From Oasisia sp. SBJ-2009 (Eukaryota > Annelida > Polychaeta > Sabellida > Siboglinidae): a DNA stretch of 64,000 nucleotides. Every line of letters begins with the position of its first letter. The stretch's first letter is position 1. Location: the NCBI GenBank assembly GCA_964017155.1, contig OZ024855.1, positions 5,006,190 to 5,070,189 of the forward strand, read 5' to 3'. Below the pieces are notes generated by a model. That model ran no database searches, was not told where the DNA came from, and was given only the letters and a program-made list of their open reading frames with translations. A program made the translations under genes and the position numbers. Shown piece by piece: positions 12,208 to 24,700 of the stretch.

Positions 12208-13144
12208 CTGTGTACCTCAGTGTTATTGCTACCCTAGAAGCATACTGCTTTTGACTAAGACTGAATGACAGTTTTCTTAAATCCCATTTTAAAGGTGATG
12301 TGCCCCTTTCCTGCCGTTTCGCTGGTTCATCGCGTCTGCTTTCATATTATTCTTCCCCGTGTGGCCAATTTAAGGCATCCGGTTTATTTCCATCATCCCC
12401 GTTAAACTGCATAGCATCCAGACCTCTTCCGCCAGCTCAAGTGTTCTTCCTCTGTTCACTATCTTTCTTTGCGCGACTTCGCAGCATAGGCTCTAATACA
12501 TCTCACAACTTCTGCTGCTACGATTAATCGTTATTTTTTTGGAATCGCTTCAACTGTTGATCCGGTCATGTCGACAAGCGACCCGGGTTGTGTTTAGTTG
12601 CGATCCGTTATTTATATGGCACAATTAGTCCGCTTTTGATCAATCAAGCAAGACTTACAAATAAAGGTTTAACAGTGTACGTCGGGCATTAGACCTATGT
12701 TTCTACTTTCCATGTGTTTCCAGTATTCGGCAGGGTTCTATAAACTATAATTATATAATATAAAATATATAATAATATATATTATATAAACAATAATCTA
12801 TAAACTGACTAGTCTGTATTATTGTTGTTACAATGTTATGATCATGTAAAGTCTCATTGAATTAGTCAGTCTTCTTCAGAACATTTACGCCAAGCCGACC
12901 TTTCTATGCTAGCACTGACGGCGGTTAACGCATCAGCCTGAAACATCGGCGGTCCTGGCTCAATACGCATGTTCTAGTTGGTGCAAAAAACTGGCTCTCA
13001 ACATTGGGGACTGTGTATCACTCGTGAATCGGATTATCACATTAATTTGATTTTGGCATTTCACTGTGCTGTGATCAATGCCATTTTCATGTAGTTAATT
13101 AGCGGGAAAATGTTCGACGAGGGCTTTGCTTTCGTAAGATTAGG
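12208..13144. other. intergenic, degenerate tRNA-like segment only
   Basis: No gene seen. Near 12910-12975 the sequence GGCGGTTAACGCATCAG followed by GGCGGTCCTGGCTCAATACG looks like a decayed tRNA-derived SINE head (A-box and B-box spacing), but it is too diverged to assign. An AT-rich palindromic tract lies at 12745-12800. Confidence 0.35.
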
Positions 13145-13149
13145 GTTCT

Positions 13150-13745
13150 TGTTACAACCGATAATGTAATAATCGCCCGTTAATGTAATAACTGCCCGAT
13201 AATGTAATAAAATCAACCGATAATGTAATAACCGCCCGTTAATGTAATAAAATCAACCGATAATGTAATAAACTTGCTACCCGATAATGTAATAATTTTC
13301 GCCCGTTAATGTAATAACGTACATATTTCACGTAGGACTTAGTCGTTTTCGTGGATTTCATGTTGATTTCTTGCACTTAGTCCATTTTTTCTGTCGCCTA
13401 TTTCGCAATACTGCCATGTTTACTAATGGGTAGTAGTAATCTTTTTAGATTAAATCCAATATGTTGATTCCAAACCTGAAGTTAGATTTGTTAGGTCAGG
13501 ATTTTGAGTTATACATTTTCGCACCACGTTATACATTCTCGCACCATTTACGAATGACGGTTTGCTATAATGTTAGGGTATCTAATGCCGCAGGCTTGGT
13601 GTTCGCCAGTTCGATGCTAGTTTGAAAGCCAGGTTAAGAAATGGTTGATTAAAGAATGTTTTATTGAGGTTTTATTACGTAGTTTGTTGACACTTTCGTG
13701 TCCACATATTCTCGTATGAAGATTTATCGATCAAATTATATATGC
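13150..13745 (+). repeat. left terminal inverted repeat
   Basis: Starts TGTTACAACCGATAATGTAA, with about nine subrepeats of the form CCGATAATGTAATAA or CCCGTTAATGTAATAA to 13317. Then comes a conserved arm including TTGTTGACACTTTCGTGTC near 13685, matched in reverse complement by the right arm. Confidence 0.85.
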
Positions 13746-13756
13746 ACACACATATT

Positions 13757-13866
13757 TTGCCTAGTTCGTCTATTTTTCATCTATTATATATATATTATAT
13801 ATATATATATATTATATATATATATATATATATAATAGATGAAAAATAGATGAAATAGGCCAAATG
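13757..13866. repeat. hairpin with about 30-bp arms around an AT loop
   Basis: TTTGCCTAGTTCGTCTATTT through CATCTATTA pairs with TAATAGATGAAAAATAGATG through GGCCAAA. The loop is a TA-rich tract of about 50 bp. The hairpin lies just inside the left arm of the big element and may be a nested small MITE. Confidence 0.7.
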
Positions 13867-13944
13867 GCCAAACTGCATAAGATATCACTTCTATAACCTT
13901 TGTCATTTCAATTACCCGAATGTATTTGTCTGTCCGGGTATTTA

Positions 13945-14083
13945 TTTATGCACATATATATACATATATACATATATACATATATACATATACATATATA
14001 CATATATACATATATACATATACATATACATATACATATATATATATATACATATACACATATACACATATACACATATACAC

Positions 14084-14157
<74 letters not shown>
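13945..14157. repeat. TATACA/TA microsatellite tract
   Basis: Interspersed (TACATA)n and (TA)n with about 33 uninterrupted TA units at the 3' end. Open frames over it are artefacts. Confidence 0.95.
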
Positions 14158-14162
<5 letters not shown>

Positions 14163-14382
14163 TTATGTTTTGGTATATGAAAAGAGAAACTAGCAGTGAG
14201 GAGAAGAATTGCCATTTTGCGATGAGTAGCCTACTATGGCGTCCGAGTAATACCCTTGTACCCACAAGTCTGCGCTTCATGGTAGTCTACCCAACATCCG
14301 ATCTATCTTAACAATGCCGAATATGAGTAGTCTACTATAAAGAGTGGACGTAGAGTACGCAGAAAAATGTGGGAACGCTTTC

Positions 14383-14610
14383 GGCACGCACACGTGATAA
14401 TGGAAAGACACAAAAAAAGACCGCGGGAACGGGAACACGTGATCCTGGTCTTAGGAGGCGGGAAAACATGAGTATATAAAGATGTTGGCGGGCAATATCA
14501 GTATTGGCGAGCTACTCCATACCTAAGGTATCTTCACGTCAGCGATGTAGGAAAGAGAGCAAGTTAGACGAAAGAAACAAAGAGAAGAACAATTTCCATT
14601 CGAAGGTGAG
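14383..14610 (+). promoter_or_regulatory. promoter-like segment inside the inverted-repeat element
   Basis: Two E-box sites of the form CACGTGAT (14391-14398 and 14435-14442) precede a TATA box AGTATATAAAG at 14470-14480. About 125 bp further on a good donor site, CGAAG-GTGAGTAAAATGG, lies near 14602-14615, as if a short non-coding first exon started around 14500. No following coding exon was recognised. The motif order is seen in the sequence; promoter activity is inferred. Confidence 0.4.
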
Positions 14611-16380
14611 TAAAATGGCGCAACGCATCTTGCAAATGTGTCGTTCATATTGAATGTTGTTGTAAATCTTCTATGGAGTAGGCAGTTTCTATGTGATTGT
14701 CTATGTAGGACTTATCGCCTCTCTGTGAAAAGACCAGTGCTATCGGACGGAATCATACCGGAGCATCGCAAGGATGAGTTATTTCTCAAGTTTTTTCTCG
14801 ATTTATACGAACGAAATATCACTTTCTTAGTATTGCTAGCAAACTGATTTCTAACTTGTCAGTTAAGTCGGAATACTGGTTAGCTTCAAGTACCTGGATA
14901 AGTGAACCCGGGGTTGGTTACCACACGGATTAGTTGTCACAAAGCAAGTAGTGCATCTCCTAGAAAGCGAGAACACTGCAATGATCGTTTAGTAAATATG
15001 AATCCCCATTTGTAATTTTTGTTTCCGCAACTGAATATTGAAGCGCTTGCGACGTCTTTCGTTTTGTTTATGTAAAGTAAAGTATATATACGTTATTGTA
15101 ATTTTAGTTGTGCTTGACTAAATTGTAATATAGAATACTTACGTTATGATCAGTATTTTATAAACCGTTTTGGTTAGATTCATACAATGGGTACCTGTCC
15201 TATTCATGTCCAAATATGTCGTCCTGAAATGGTCTACGATTCCAACAAACATTTTTTTGACGTAGCGTGTGAGTAAAATTGATTAATTACGCTTAACGTG
15301 ACACTTTTTTATATAGCGTTTAGCTACTTAATAAAAATTTAGCTTAGCTTATAACATTTTGTGACAAACACACCCACATTGTGTGAGACAACCAAACAGG
15401 GTGTCGGGTAGACTCACAAAAGAGAACCTTTTTGAATTAATAAAATATACTATTTTTAATAAGGGGACATCGATATTAATATTCGTACATGAATTATAGA
15501 TTGCAATTAATCTTAATAACAATAATGCTCAAGGTAACATTTATTATAAAGAATAAAATAGGGAAAATTCGAAAAAGTATGACAACTATCCCCTGTCTGC
15601 CTGCTTTATTAGATCAAAGCTTTGACATACGTCAGTCAGCAATTTCATTTATCTTATCTACTGAGATTTGATAGAACACATTTCGATATTTAAATACTTA
15701 TTTACATGGCACGGCAATATGACCAATACAAATAAAGTTCGCACGCATTGTGAACATAGCAAGCAAATTGATTGGCCGTAGGACAGTTGTCTAATTTGAA
15801 TAATATGACGCTAAAAGGAAACCCTCTCAAATATTACACGATGTATATCCCCTGAACGATGCAACATGAACTCAAAAATTATGTCTATCAAATCTTTCAC
15901 CGTTCTATACTATCGCTTGCTTCGACACAAAAATATCAAACGAACTGATTCGGAAATAAACAACCAAGTTAAAGGCAATATGTTACTGAAACGCACACGT
16001 CCCGTTGGACACAACGAATATACATATATATGGTGAATTTATAAATACCATATCAAAATATGTGTGCACAGTATCTAGATGCTGTGTATACACAAACTCT
16101 ATACAATTAGGAACACTATTTAGAGATGGGTTATTCCCAGATAAATTTATAATCTAAATATGATGCAGTACATAAACACAATATTGGCTAGAATTGCATA
16201 TACGTTACTGTGCATTTTTGGATATATATTATACATCACTTAAAAAAGTGGTAACTACACCAGAATAAACGCTATTATGTGTACGTTTCCATGCGTCTAG
16301 GATGTAAAATCTAGCATCCCGAATAGCACTGAATTCGCTGGCCTTCAATTCATTGACGTGATAGTAATAACACATGGATA
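14611..16380. other. interior of the inverted-repeat element, no gene recognised
   Basis: AT-rich sequence. A 69-codon frame at 14638-14847 has no recognisable similarity and may be chance. Confidence 0.4.
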
Positions 16381-16840
16381 GACATGGAATTCCCACAAAT
16401 ATCAGCTGGACTTTTCAAAAGCCTTTGCTACTTTGGGTTATAGGATATTACTAGACAACATAGTATGGCGTTAGTGGAGTAGTATTAAGTTTAATTAGAA
16501 ATTATTTAACTAACAAAAAGAGGTATATTGAAGTAGAGAACGAAAAATCTGAAATACATGATAGTTCAACCGGCGTACCTCAAGGCTCGATGTTAGGCCC
16601 ACTGTTGTTTATTATATACATTATTGACTTTGCCAAGGCCAGTGAAAAAATTATTTTCTGTACGGTTAGGTACTCTTGATTCATTTGCAACGTAATAAAA
16701 AATATCGAAACGTAGACGATGCGTTAAATACAGAACTAGGAATAGTTAATGAATGACTCAAACTTAACACTGTGTCTGCTAACTTAGCCAAAACTAAATA
16801 CTTGGTTTTTCAAAACAGCCAGTAACATTTACTCCTCCAG
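16381..16840 (+). pseudogene. broken LINE reverse transcriptase fragment
   Basis: Reading across shifting frames gives LDFSKAFATLGYRILLDNI at the start, then LIRNYLTNKKRYIEVEN, then the polymerase motif GVPQGSMLGPLLFIIYI (about 16570-16621). Next comes a degraded VDDA in place of the catalytic (Y/F)ADD, then LKLNTVSANLAKTKYLVF. This motif order is that of jockey/CR1-type non-LTR polymerases. Stops, shifts and the altered active-site motif show it is dead. It is nested in the inverted-repeat element. Confidence 0.85.
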
Positions 16841-16940
16841 TAATATCGTAGGTAACAGTATTATTGATAGTGTCAATAATATATCAAATACATAGTACTT
16901 CATAATATAAAGATTATGACATACTATATATGTTATTGAC

Positions 16941-16948
<8 letters not shown>

Positions 16949-17002
<54 letters not shown>
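16949..17002. repeat. (TA)n microsatellite
   Basis: About 27 TA dinucleotides. Confidence 0.95.
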
Positions 17003-17005
<3 letters not shown>

Positions 17006-17541
17006 CATACAATAGCCGAATTATCCAGCCGTGCTTGGAGACAAAAAGCAGTCTTCCGCAATAACACCGTTTGAAAATTACAATCCCATTAATCTGTTCG
17101 GGATCGGTTCATTTATGCTATGCACAAAGTATCCTAGATATATATCCCCTCATTTACATAGCGCAAAGCCTAATTTAACCAAACTGTGCCAAGAACAACT
17201 GTGACGAAATCAAAGTGAATGATATGGCACAGGCAGACAGAATTACATTAAATAACTCGGCAGTTCATCCACAATGCAAACAAATATATTTTGCAATACT
17301 CGGTTACATTTTACATTTGTTTGCGCAATCGTTTGCCGACTAGTTCGGTATTCCACGGTTTCGCCGGTTTACCTCTCAATTGTTCCTCAGGTTACTATTA
17401 CTAATTGAGACTGACCAGAGGTGTGTTACGCGCTCCGTGACCAAGTTGTGTTTTCTTCTGTTTTATGCGTGCTTTGCCTTGTCTGAGCACTGCGCTTGAC
17501 GTATAATGACTTAGTGATTGTGACAGTCATCCCTTTCCCCG

Positions 17542-18465
17542 TTATAGAATACGTTGTCAATATCGTTGCATACCAATCGATCTGACTACCTCTACGAGTA
17601 CACTATTATGACTACAAGTGCATTTATATTATAGTAACACGATGTGTACAAGACTTCCATTATTGCCCTTATCTCTGCTAATTAATGCCCTCGTCTCTAC
17701 TGTCACTCCCCTCGTCTCTACTGTCACTCCCCTCGTCTCTACTGTCACTCCCCTCGTCTCTACTGTCACTCCCCTCGTCTCTACTGTCACTCCCCTCGTC
17801 TCTACTGTCACTCCCCTCGTCTCTACTGTCACTCCCCTCGTCTCTACTGTCACGTCTCTACTGTCACTCCCCTCGTCTCTACTGTCACTCCCCTCGTCTC
17901 TACTGTCACTCCCCTCGTCTCTACTGTCACTCCCCTCGTCTCTACTGTCACTCCCCTCGTCTCTACTGTCACTCCCCTCGTCTCTACTGTCACTCCCCTC
18001 GTCTCTACTGTCACTCCCCTCGTCTCTACTGTCACTCCCCTCGTCTCTACTGTCACTCCCCTCGTCTCTACTGTCACTCCCCTCGTCTCTACTGTCACGT
18101 CTCTACTGTCACTCCCCTCGTCTCTACTGTCACGTCTCTACTGTCACTCCCCTCGTCTCTACTGTCACTCCCCTCGTCTCTACTGTCACGTCTCTACTGT
18201 CACTCCCCTCGTCTCTACTGTCACTCCCCTCGTCTCTACTGTCACTCCCCTCGTCTCTACTGTCACTCCCCTCGTCTCTACTGTCACTCCCCTCGTCTCT
18301 ACTGTCACGTCTCTACTGTCACTCCCCTCGTCTCTACTGTCACGTCTCTACTGTCACTCCCCTCGTCTCTACTGTCACTCCCCTCGTCTCTACTGTCACG
18401 TCTCTACTGTCACTCCCCTCGTCTCTACTGTCACTCCCCTCGTCTCTACTGTCACGTCTCTACTG
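17542..18465. repeat. 21-bp minisatellite block, copy 2, inside the inverted-repeat element
   Basis: Matches 10913-11836 at an offset of 6629 bp in the same orientation. It includes 146 bp of single-copy flank and the same succession of 21-bp and 14-bp units. It stops abruptly at 18465, where copy 1 continues for another 370 bp. No difference was noticed by eye, so the duplication is recent, kept alike by conversion, or an assembly effect. Confidence 0.92.
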
Positions 18466-18796
18466 CGATATGTCCATCATATATTTCATATTCTATTGAT
18501 GTTGCCCTGCCCAGGTCCAATTCCATCTTCTGACTTGTTCAGTCACGTACTTGACCTTTGCCTTTCGCATTCCCAATATGTTTCCTTTCTATCCCGGTAT
18601 GCTATGTTTGACATACTTCTTTCCATCGTTATTTATGGGGTTGTTAGCTTGTTCATTGTAGTCTTATATAAAAATGTATAAATCTACGAACCATCCACAT
18701 GGACCCATTATATCACATGCACAATATCAGGCGATACATGCAAATTTAGTATAGGCAGAGAGGCGGTGTCTTTTGGTAATGTGTGTATAAATATAC

Positions 18797-18956
<160 letters not shown>

Positions 18957-18960
<4 letters not shown>

Positions 18961-19594
18961 TAATTGGATCGAGACTACATCATGGGAGAATTTACAGACA
19001 CGAAAGTGTCAACAAATTACATAATAAAACATTCTTTAATCAACCATTTCTTATTCTGGCTTTCAAAATAGCATTGAACAGGCAAACACCAAGCCTGCGG
19101 CATTGGATACCCTAACATTGTAGCATGGAAAGGGAAACCGTCATTCGTAAATGGTGCGAGAATGTATAACATGGTGCAAAAATGTATAATCCAACAATCT
19201 GATCTGCTGCGACGAATCTAATTTCAGGTTTGGAATCAACATATTGAATTTAATCTAAAAAGATTACTACTACTCATTAGTAAACATGGCAGTATTGCGA
19301 AATATGCGACAGAAAAATTGACTAAGTGCAAGAAATCAACATGAAATCCGCGAAAACGTCCTACGTGAAATATGTACGTTATTACATTAACGGGCGAAAG
19401 TTATTACATTATCAGGCAAGAGGAGTTTATTACATTAACGGGCGAAAATTATTACATTATCGGGTAGCAAGTTTATTACATTATCGGTTGATTTTATTAC
19501 ATTAACGGGCGGTTATTACATTATCGGTTGATTTTATTACATTATCGGGCAGTTATTACATTAACGGGCGATTATTACATTATCGGTTGTAACA
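18957..19594 (-). repeat. right terminal inverted repeat
   Basis: Reverse complement of the left arm, including GACACGAAAGTGTCAACAAA near 18999 and the subrepeated end TTATTACATTATCGGTTG, closing with GGTTGTAACA at 19594. Confidence 0.85.
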
Positions 19595-19651
19595 GTTCTC
19601 CTTTGCTGCGGAATTGTGTGATAAATGAGAACATGTGACCAGCACATTTAG

Positions 19652-19945
19652 CTGACGTCAGTGCCTACGGAACTATTGATACGTAAAGTTTGGAACCGCA
19701 AAGGTTGGTTGCTCCGGACCACGGATCTATCTGACGTCACACTGTCCGAAACAAACAACGCACCTCTTTCAGACACCACCAGTAAAAGGAGCAATAGAAA
19801 TACTCACTGTACGGCAACAATGATAAACTTTACACAACTGAGTATACGCAACACCATGCTTTTGTCTTGCCAATGCTTCTTGAAGATGATTATGACGTAC
19901 GCTACGAGCGACGCTGACGTAATCTCTTACGTCACAACCGCTCGT
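19652..19945. promoter_or_regulatory. cluster of CRE-like TGACGTCA sites
   Basis: The full palindrome TGACGTCA occurs at 19653-19660 and again at 19731-19738. Half or near sites ATGACGTACG, CTGACGTAAT and TTACGTCACA follow at about 19891-19936. This motif is the CREB/ATF site and is not expected this often in AT-rich DNA. No gene is recognised next to it; a frame at 19661-20077 has no recognisable similarity. Binding is inferred only. Confidence 0.35.
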
Positions 19946-21249
19946 GCGTGTAATCTCGATGCGCTAACGCATCCTGTACAGCACGTTGTCCATTCTGCTG
20001 GGCAACGCAGGAGTGTCAAACAAAATGGTTTTACTCCTTGTCTACAAGAAACAAAGAAAGACACGACCTGTAAATGATGATGTGTTACCTCCACAATATA
20101 ATGTCTCTTGATAAGACACATACACTGGTAAGGTGTGAACAATGCAGCGAACGACAGTGCGTGGGATATATGGGTGATTCCTATGCGAGCCAGGAGAAAC
20201 GTAGAATGCCAGGACCCAATAGTACAAACCTACATTTGGAAATGAAGTAGCGATGCAATTAGTGCATGGTACAAGGTTGAAGTGTCTGGCATCAGAAGGA
20301 CTTAGACGGCTGACAATTTGAAACGGATATAATTGGGGCCAAATCGATAAATAAAATAAAATATTGGCAGTCATGACAAACAGAAAAACGCTTAACAATG
20401 CGCATATAACACGAGGAAATGGAGAACCGACGCGCTAACGCCGAAAAGACATAACTGTGCCGACTCCAACGTGCTGAAAATAGATGAAAAAGTCACCGAT
20501 ACATTGAGCCGTGTGTGGATGTGTCACATACAGGTAGGTTTGGAGAAACACAGACAAGGACAAGACTTTGATCATCCTGGATGGAGAATCTTGCGAAAAG
20601 GTATCAATCAATCTGTCGACAACTGGAATCGTTTATTGACTCTCAAATCGATTAACTCTTTTGTGTTGATGCGCCTGAGCTTGGTTTCTAAGGACTTAGG
20701 CGCAATTTAAGTCACCTAATTATTATTGATAACAAGGAAAACACTGAGGCAACCAGACGATAAGTTGACACCCAACGTGAGATCGAACGTGTTACATGAC
20801 TACAACTACAGTAAATGGGAACGCGGATATTTCCTGCGCAGCAAACTAATATTTGTGGCCGATATTTGTACTAAAACTAGATCATGCCCAGTTGACACTA
20901 CGCTGCAGAATACACGTAAACAATACTAAAGTGCGGTGCAATTGCGCACCAGACTTTCAACTGAAAGAGTCCTGTTTCGAATCTTCATGTTGCCGTATTA
21001 TACCCTAGCTTTAAGCAAGTTCTTTTATTGCATCATTTGTGGATATGCGTATATGAACAGTGCAGTAATTGCAGCATCGCTGAAAACTTCCCACTAAGTC
21101 GAGATCACATTCGATTGAATGAGTATGACAGGAATCAAGGTGTAAAGCTATTTGAGAAGCCATGAGAACTGGATGCTGCGCTATATAAGAATTATACACG
21201 GGATGGTTCTGCTTTGGCAAAGAGTGTTTGTTGGAGTGTGTATGTGAAA
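19946..21249. other. intergenic with dispersed repeat fragments
   Basis: No gene seen. At 20665-20737 lies a piece (GAGCTTGGTTTCTAAGGACT, then GCGCAAT, then TAATTATTATT) that recurs at 47597-47667. Near 20935-20990 GGTGCAATTGCGCACCAGAC followed by TGTTTCGAATCTTC resembles a decayed tRNA-derived SINE head. Confidence 0.45.
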
Positions 21250-21640
21250 CCCAGTGCTTACCCAATGTAGCCCGGAAGTTACCAATATCACAAGTGTGCT
21301 ACGATCATTAAGGAAAGACTATACGTTTTGGGATACTACATGTTATGGATGTGAGCTGTGGGAATTTACTCCATGCAAGCTCGTGGATGAAGAGAACACA
21401 TTATTAAAACGTTTAAACAGCGTAACGGGACTTACACTACACAAGTTGGTTACAATCAATGATTTCATCTGGTCGCGTTTACCTCACAAGAGACCATGCA
21501 CTAGAGACACTAGCAGCTATCTAGTAGAGAAAACGTCCTTAGCTACCGGGTGGTCGATCCTTTAATCAGACTCATAGAAAATTGAGTAGGATACAAAAGT
21601 GTGCGGGGTACTTCACTGTGCTGGCGAAACGAACATGGGC
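21250..21640 (+). pseudogene. possible LINE polymerase remnant
   Basis: A frame contains DTTCYGCELWEF, then LVDEENTLLKRLNSVTGL and LHKLVTINDF. The YGCELW followed by a short helical, Leu-rich stretch resembles the post-catalytic region of CR1/L2-type polymerases. It is degenerate and lies just past the ELAC1 3' end. The assignment is tentative. Confidence 0.35.
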
Positions 21641-21692
21641 ATTTAACTGGCACAGCCAAATTGCAAAGATTAAAAGTACAAGAAAGTAATAT

Positions 21693-21698
21693 TTTATT
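21693..21698 (-). terminator. candidate polyadenylation signal of ELAC1
   Basis: TTTATT on the + strand (AATAAA on the gene strand), 22 bp past the stop codon. Confidence 0.5.
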
Positions 21699-21719
21699 TG
21701 CGGGTATTATCTACAATCG

Positions 21720-24700
21720 TCATAAACTCTTTCTCAAAGGCACTGTGACGACAAGAAAGTCTTCTGCTGCCTCAATGTTCTCACTGCCAAAAGCTGCTTT
21801 CGCCTGCAAGACCAGTTTGTGCACCCCTTCTGGCACCGTGACGTCATCGTCGTCTTCCTGCAGAGGAAAAGAAACCTATTATCAAGGTACATTCAAGAAC
21901 CGCAGTCTGACCAATGTAATAATTATTTTAATTACTTGTACAACACTTACACATTAAGAAATCAGGACCCAGGGGCACAACAAACAAGACTCGTTAGGTA
22001 AAATTATTATCAACCATACGCAAAAGTCGTTAGAGGATTGGACCACTGATGTTTTACAACTAGTCTGCAATTGTAAATATAACAAAATGGTTTGTGTTTA
22101 CTACGGAAATAGCTATAATTTCAGAACAGTTCAAAATTTATTCCAGGTTTTGGATGCAGCTACAGAAAACATAGTCATATTTGGCTATGCTTAGGAACAA
22201 CAAATAGCGAGACAGGCGAACTGTGCTGCTTATTTGAATAAAACAGGAAACATGCCAAATGCGTTGCATATTATGTAGAAAGGGCACAATATCCAATAAA
22301 GGGTATGTATCCTGGCATAACGTTACTCACAACAGAGTTGAGCACCAACCTTGTTTAACTGTGAAGCTGGTCGGTACCGCTGGCTGAAGTGAGTCAGGAT
22401 GAGTTTTCTAGCGTTTATTTGACGTGCAAATCTTCCTGCCATTCCTACAAAGAATAGTTTCAAAAAAGTTAGTTTAGTATTTTTTTAAATTATTTCATAT
22501 AGGTAATCAAGTCGTTAGACAGCATGCCAATTGTGTACATAACATAATAATGATTTATGAATGACATAGCGGTGGTACCAAATTAATGTTTTACAAAAAC
22601 TGTTTACTTTCCGTAAAGAGAAACTTAAATGAAACAGCACAGTCGTTTCTCAAGTAGCTTATAAAAACAAATCACACTCAATGTTGTGTTGTGTTGGCTG
22701 GCTGGAATATATAGTGAATGAGAGTTCCACCTACACCACATCGCATGAATCGGTGACACTTAAGAACATAATAATTTTGATTTTATGCCATTTGAAAGAC
22801 TCCAATAATTGTTAAAACAAACAAAAAGTTAGTTGAGTGCATTGGACAGAAACAAGACATGAGGTCGACGCTACAGGCTGATTGGCCGAGGGCAAGGGTA
22901 ACGTTCTTGTCACTGGTCAACGTGTACTTCACCAGCTAGTGAAGTGTGTATGACACTGTTCAAAGCAGGTAAAAACAGACAACGAGTGAAACAGTTATTG
23001 AGCTGCCGACCTGCCGTGGAGTGACCTTTCTCTGCAGCACTCTCGGCCATCTCGTCCTCCAGCGTCGCCTCATGGACAAGCAGATCAGCATCTTGACACA
23101 GTGGTGCCATCTGGCAACTGTCACATGTGTCACCTAGAATGATGACCTTCCGACCAGACTGTGGCGGACCAACCACATCGACAGGTCGTATCTGAACACA
23201 TTGTTAAAGAACACATCCGAGACAAAAATAAGAATTGATGTCTTGCCAGGTGTTTCAATTTTTCTCAAACACACACACACCACACGCACTCACTCACACA
23301 CACACGCACGCACGCACGCACGCATGCACACACACTCACAGTAGCTTAGATACAAATAACTTCACTGACAAAGGATACTGTTTCTCCATCAGCTGTTGTG
23401 ATGCTCTCACCCGCCTTGATCTTGGCGTAAAGTGGCCCCGGTTTGACTCCTTTTGCCTTTAGTGCAAGTACGTCCAACCTACACATGTTTGAGATTAAGA
23501 CGAAGGATAAACGTACAGTAATATCACCTCTCAATCAGGTCACATGCAGTTTATATCACAGATGAAGATATAGCAGTACAACTCAATCATGCCATTCATG
23601 TTTGACATCACAGACAAATCTCAGTCAGGCCGTTCTGACAGGCGACAAACCTACTTGCAATGTCTGACATAGATCATTCGCGGAACGTTTTAGGAGCTTT
23701 GCAAATTTAACAAATAAATTATAAGTACTTCGTTACATTTAGAAAAAGTACACACATTTGTACTTCGTTACAAGTAGAAGTACTTCCCAAAAAATTTACT
23801 CTGTTACTCAAGAAAAGTAAACTTTTCTACTTAAGTAAAGTAACGAAGTAAATGTACTTTGTTACATTACGGCTCTGGTGACCGTTGCAATGATGTGTGA
23901 TGGATCTACTTGCAAAGATGTATGATATACCCACTCGCAATGAAGTATGACTGATCTAGTTGCAATGATGTGTGATGCACCTACTTGCCAGGAAGAGGAC
24001 TCTCTGTGATGACGTAGCCGTAGCATGGAATTCGGTGCTTCAGCCAACTCGCCTGCACTGTCAGACCCCCCTCACAGCAGCTGTAAGACAACAATCCACA
24101 CTCACAAGTCATCACAGCGAAATCTCTTCGTCCTTTCAAAACTCCTATATTACAATAACTATATATAATTATGCATGAAACAATATTCCTATTCGTCATA
24201 CTCTGCCGGTCTCCAGACGTTTCTGTTCCACATTATCATATGTGGCTTTACTGGATAGAGTTACAATTATGGGTATAAAATAATAAAACATAGTCATCCA
24301 AGACCGTAACCACTGAAGTATGCCCCTTCTGTTTATGATCCTTTCCCACAGTCAAAGTAATTCACTACAGCCCTGGTTGGTTTATGGTTGTGACTTACAT
24401 GTCCCAGACATGTTGAGAATCTGGTTCAATGTCACTTCCAGCCTCTTCGTTTGGATGCATCTCCTCTGCTGTGGTCGTCTTGTCAGTGTCCCACTCCTAA
24501 AATTTGACATGGTATTGTGCCAGGTTGAAATATACAATACTGGGTATAATTAGTATACCAGTGCCAAGGAAAGCAAAACACCATTGCTCCCAATAATAAC
24601 ATCAATATAATAATGGACATTAAACATGAAAATGTGATGTGTATAATATTGTACCATTTTGATTAATAGTACCCCATTCGTGTGACATGTTTATTTATAT

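Noticed and set aside
10989..12254. 421-aa and 393-aa open frames of LVSTVTP/SPRLYCH repeats
   Set aside because: They are translations of the 21-bp minisatellite, open in all + frames because the unit lacks stops; there is no coding bias beyond the repeat.
17618..18533. 293-aa and 282-aa frames over the second minisatellite copy
   Set aside because: Same artefact as the first copy.
19661..20077. 138-aa frame after the inverted-repeat element
   Set aside because: No recognisable domain, non-ATG start and no splice support; likely chance.
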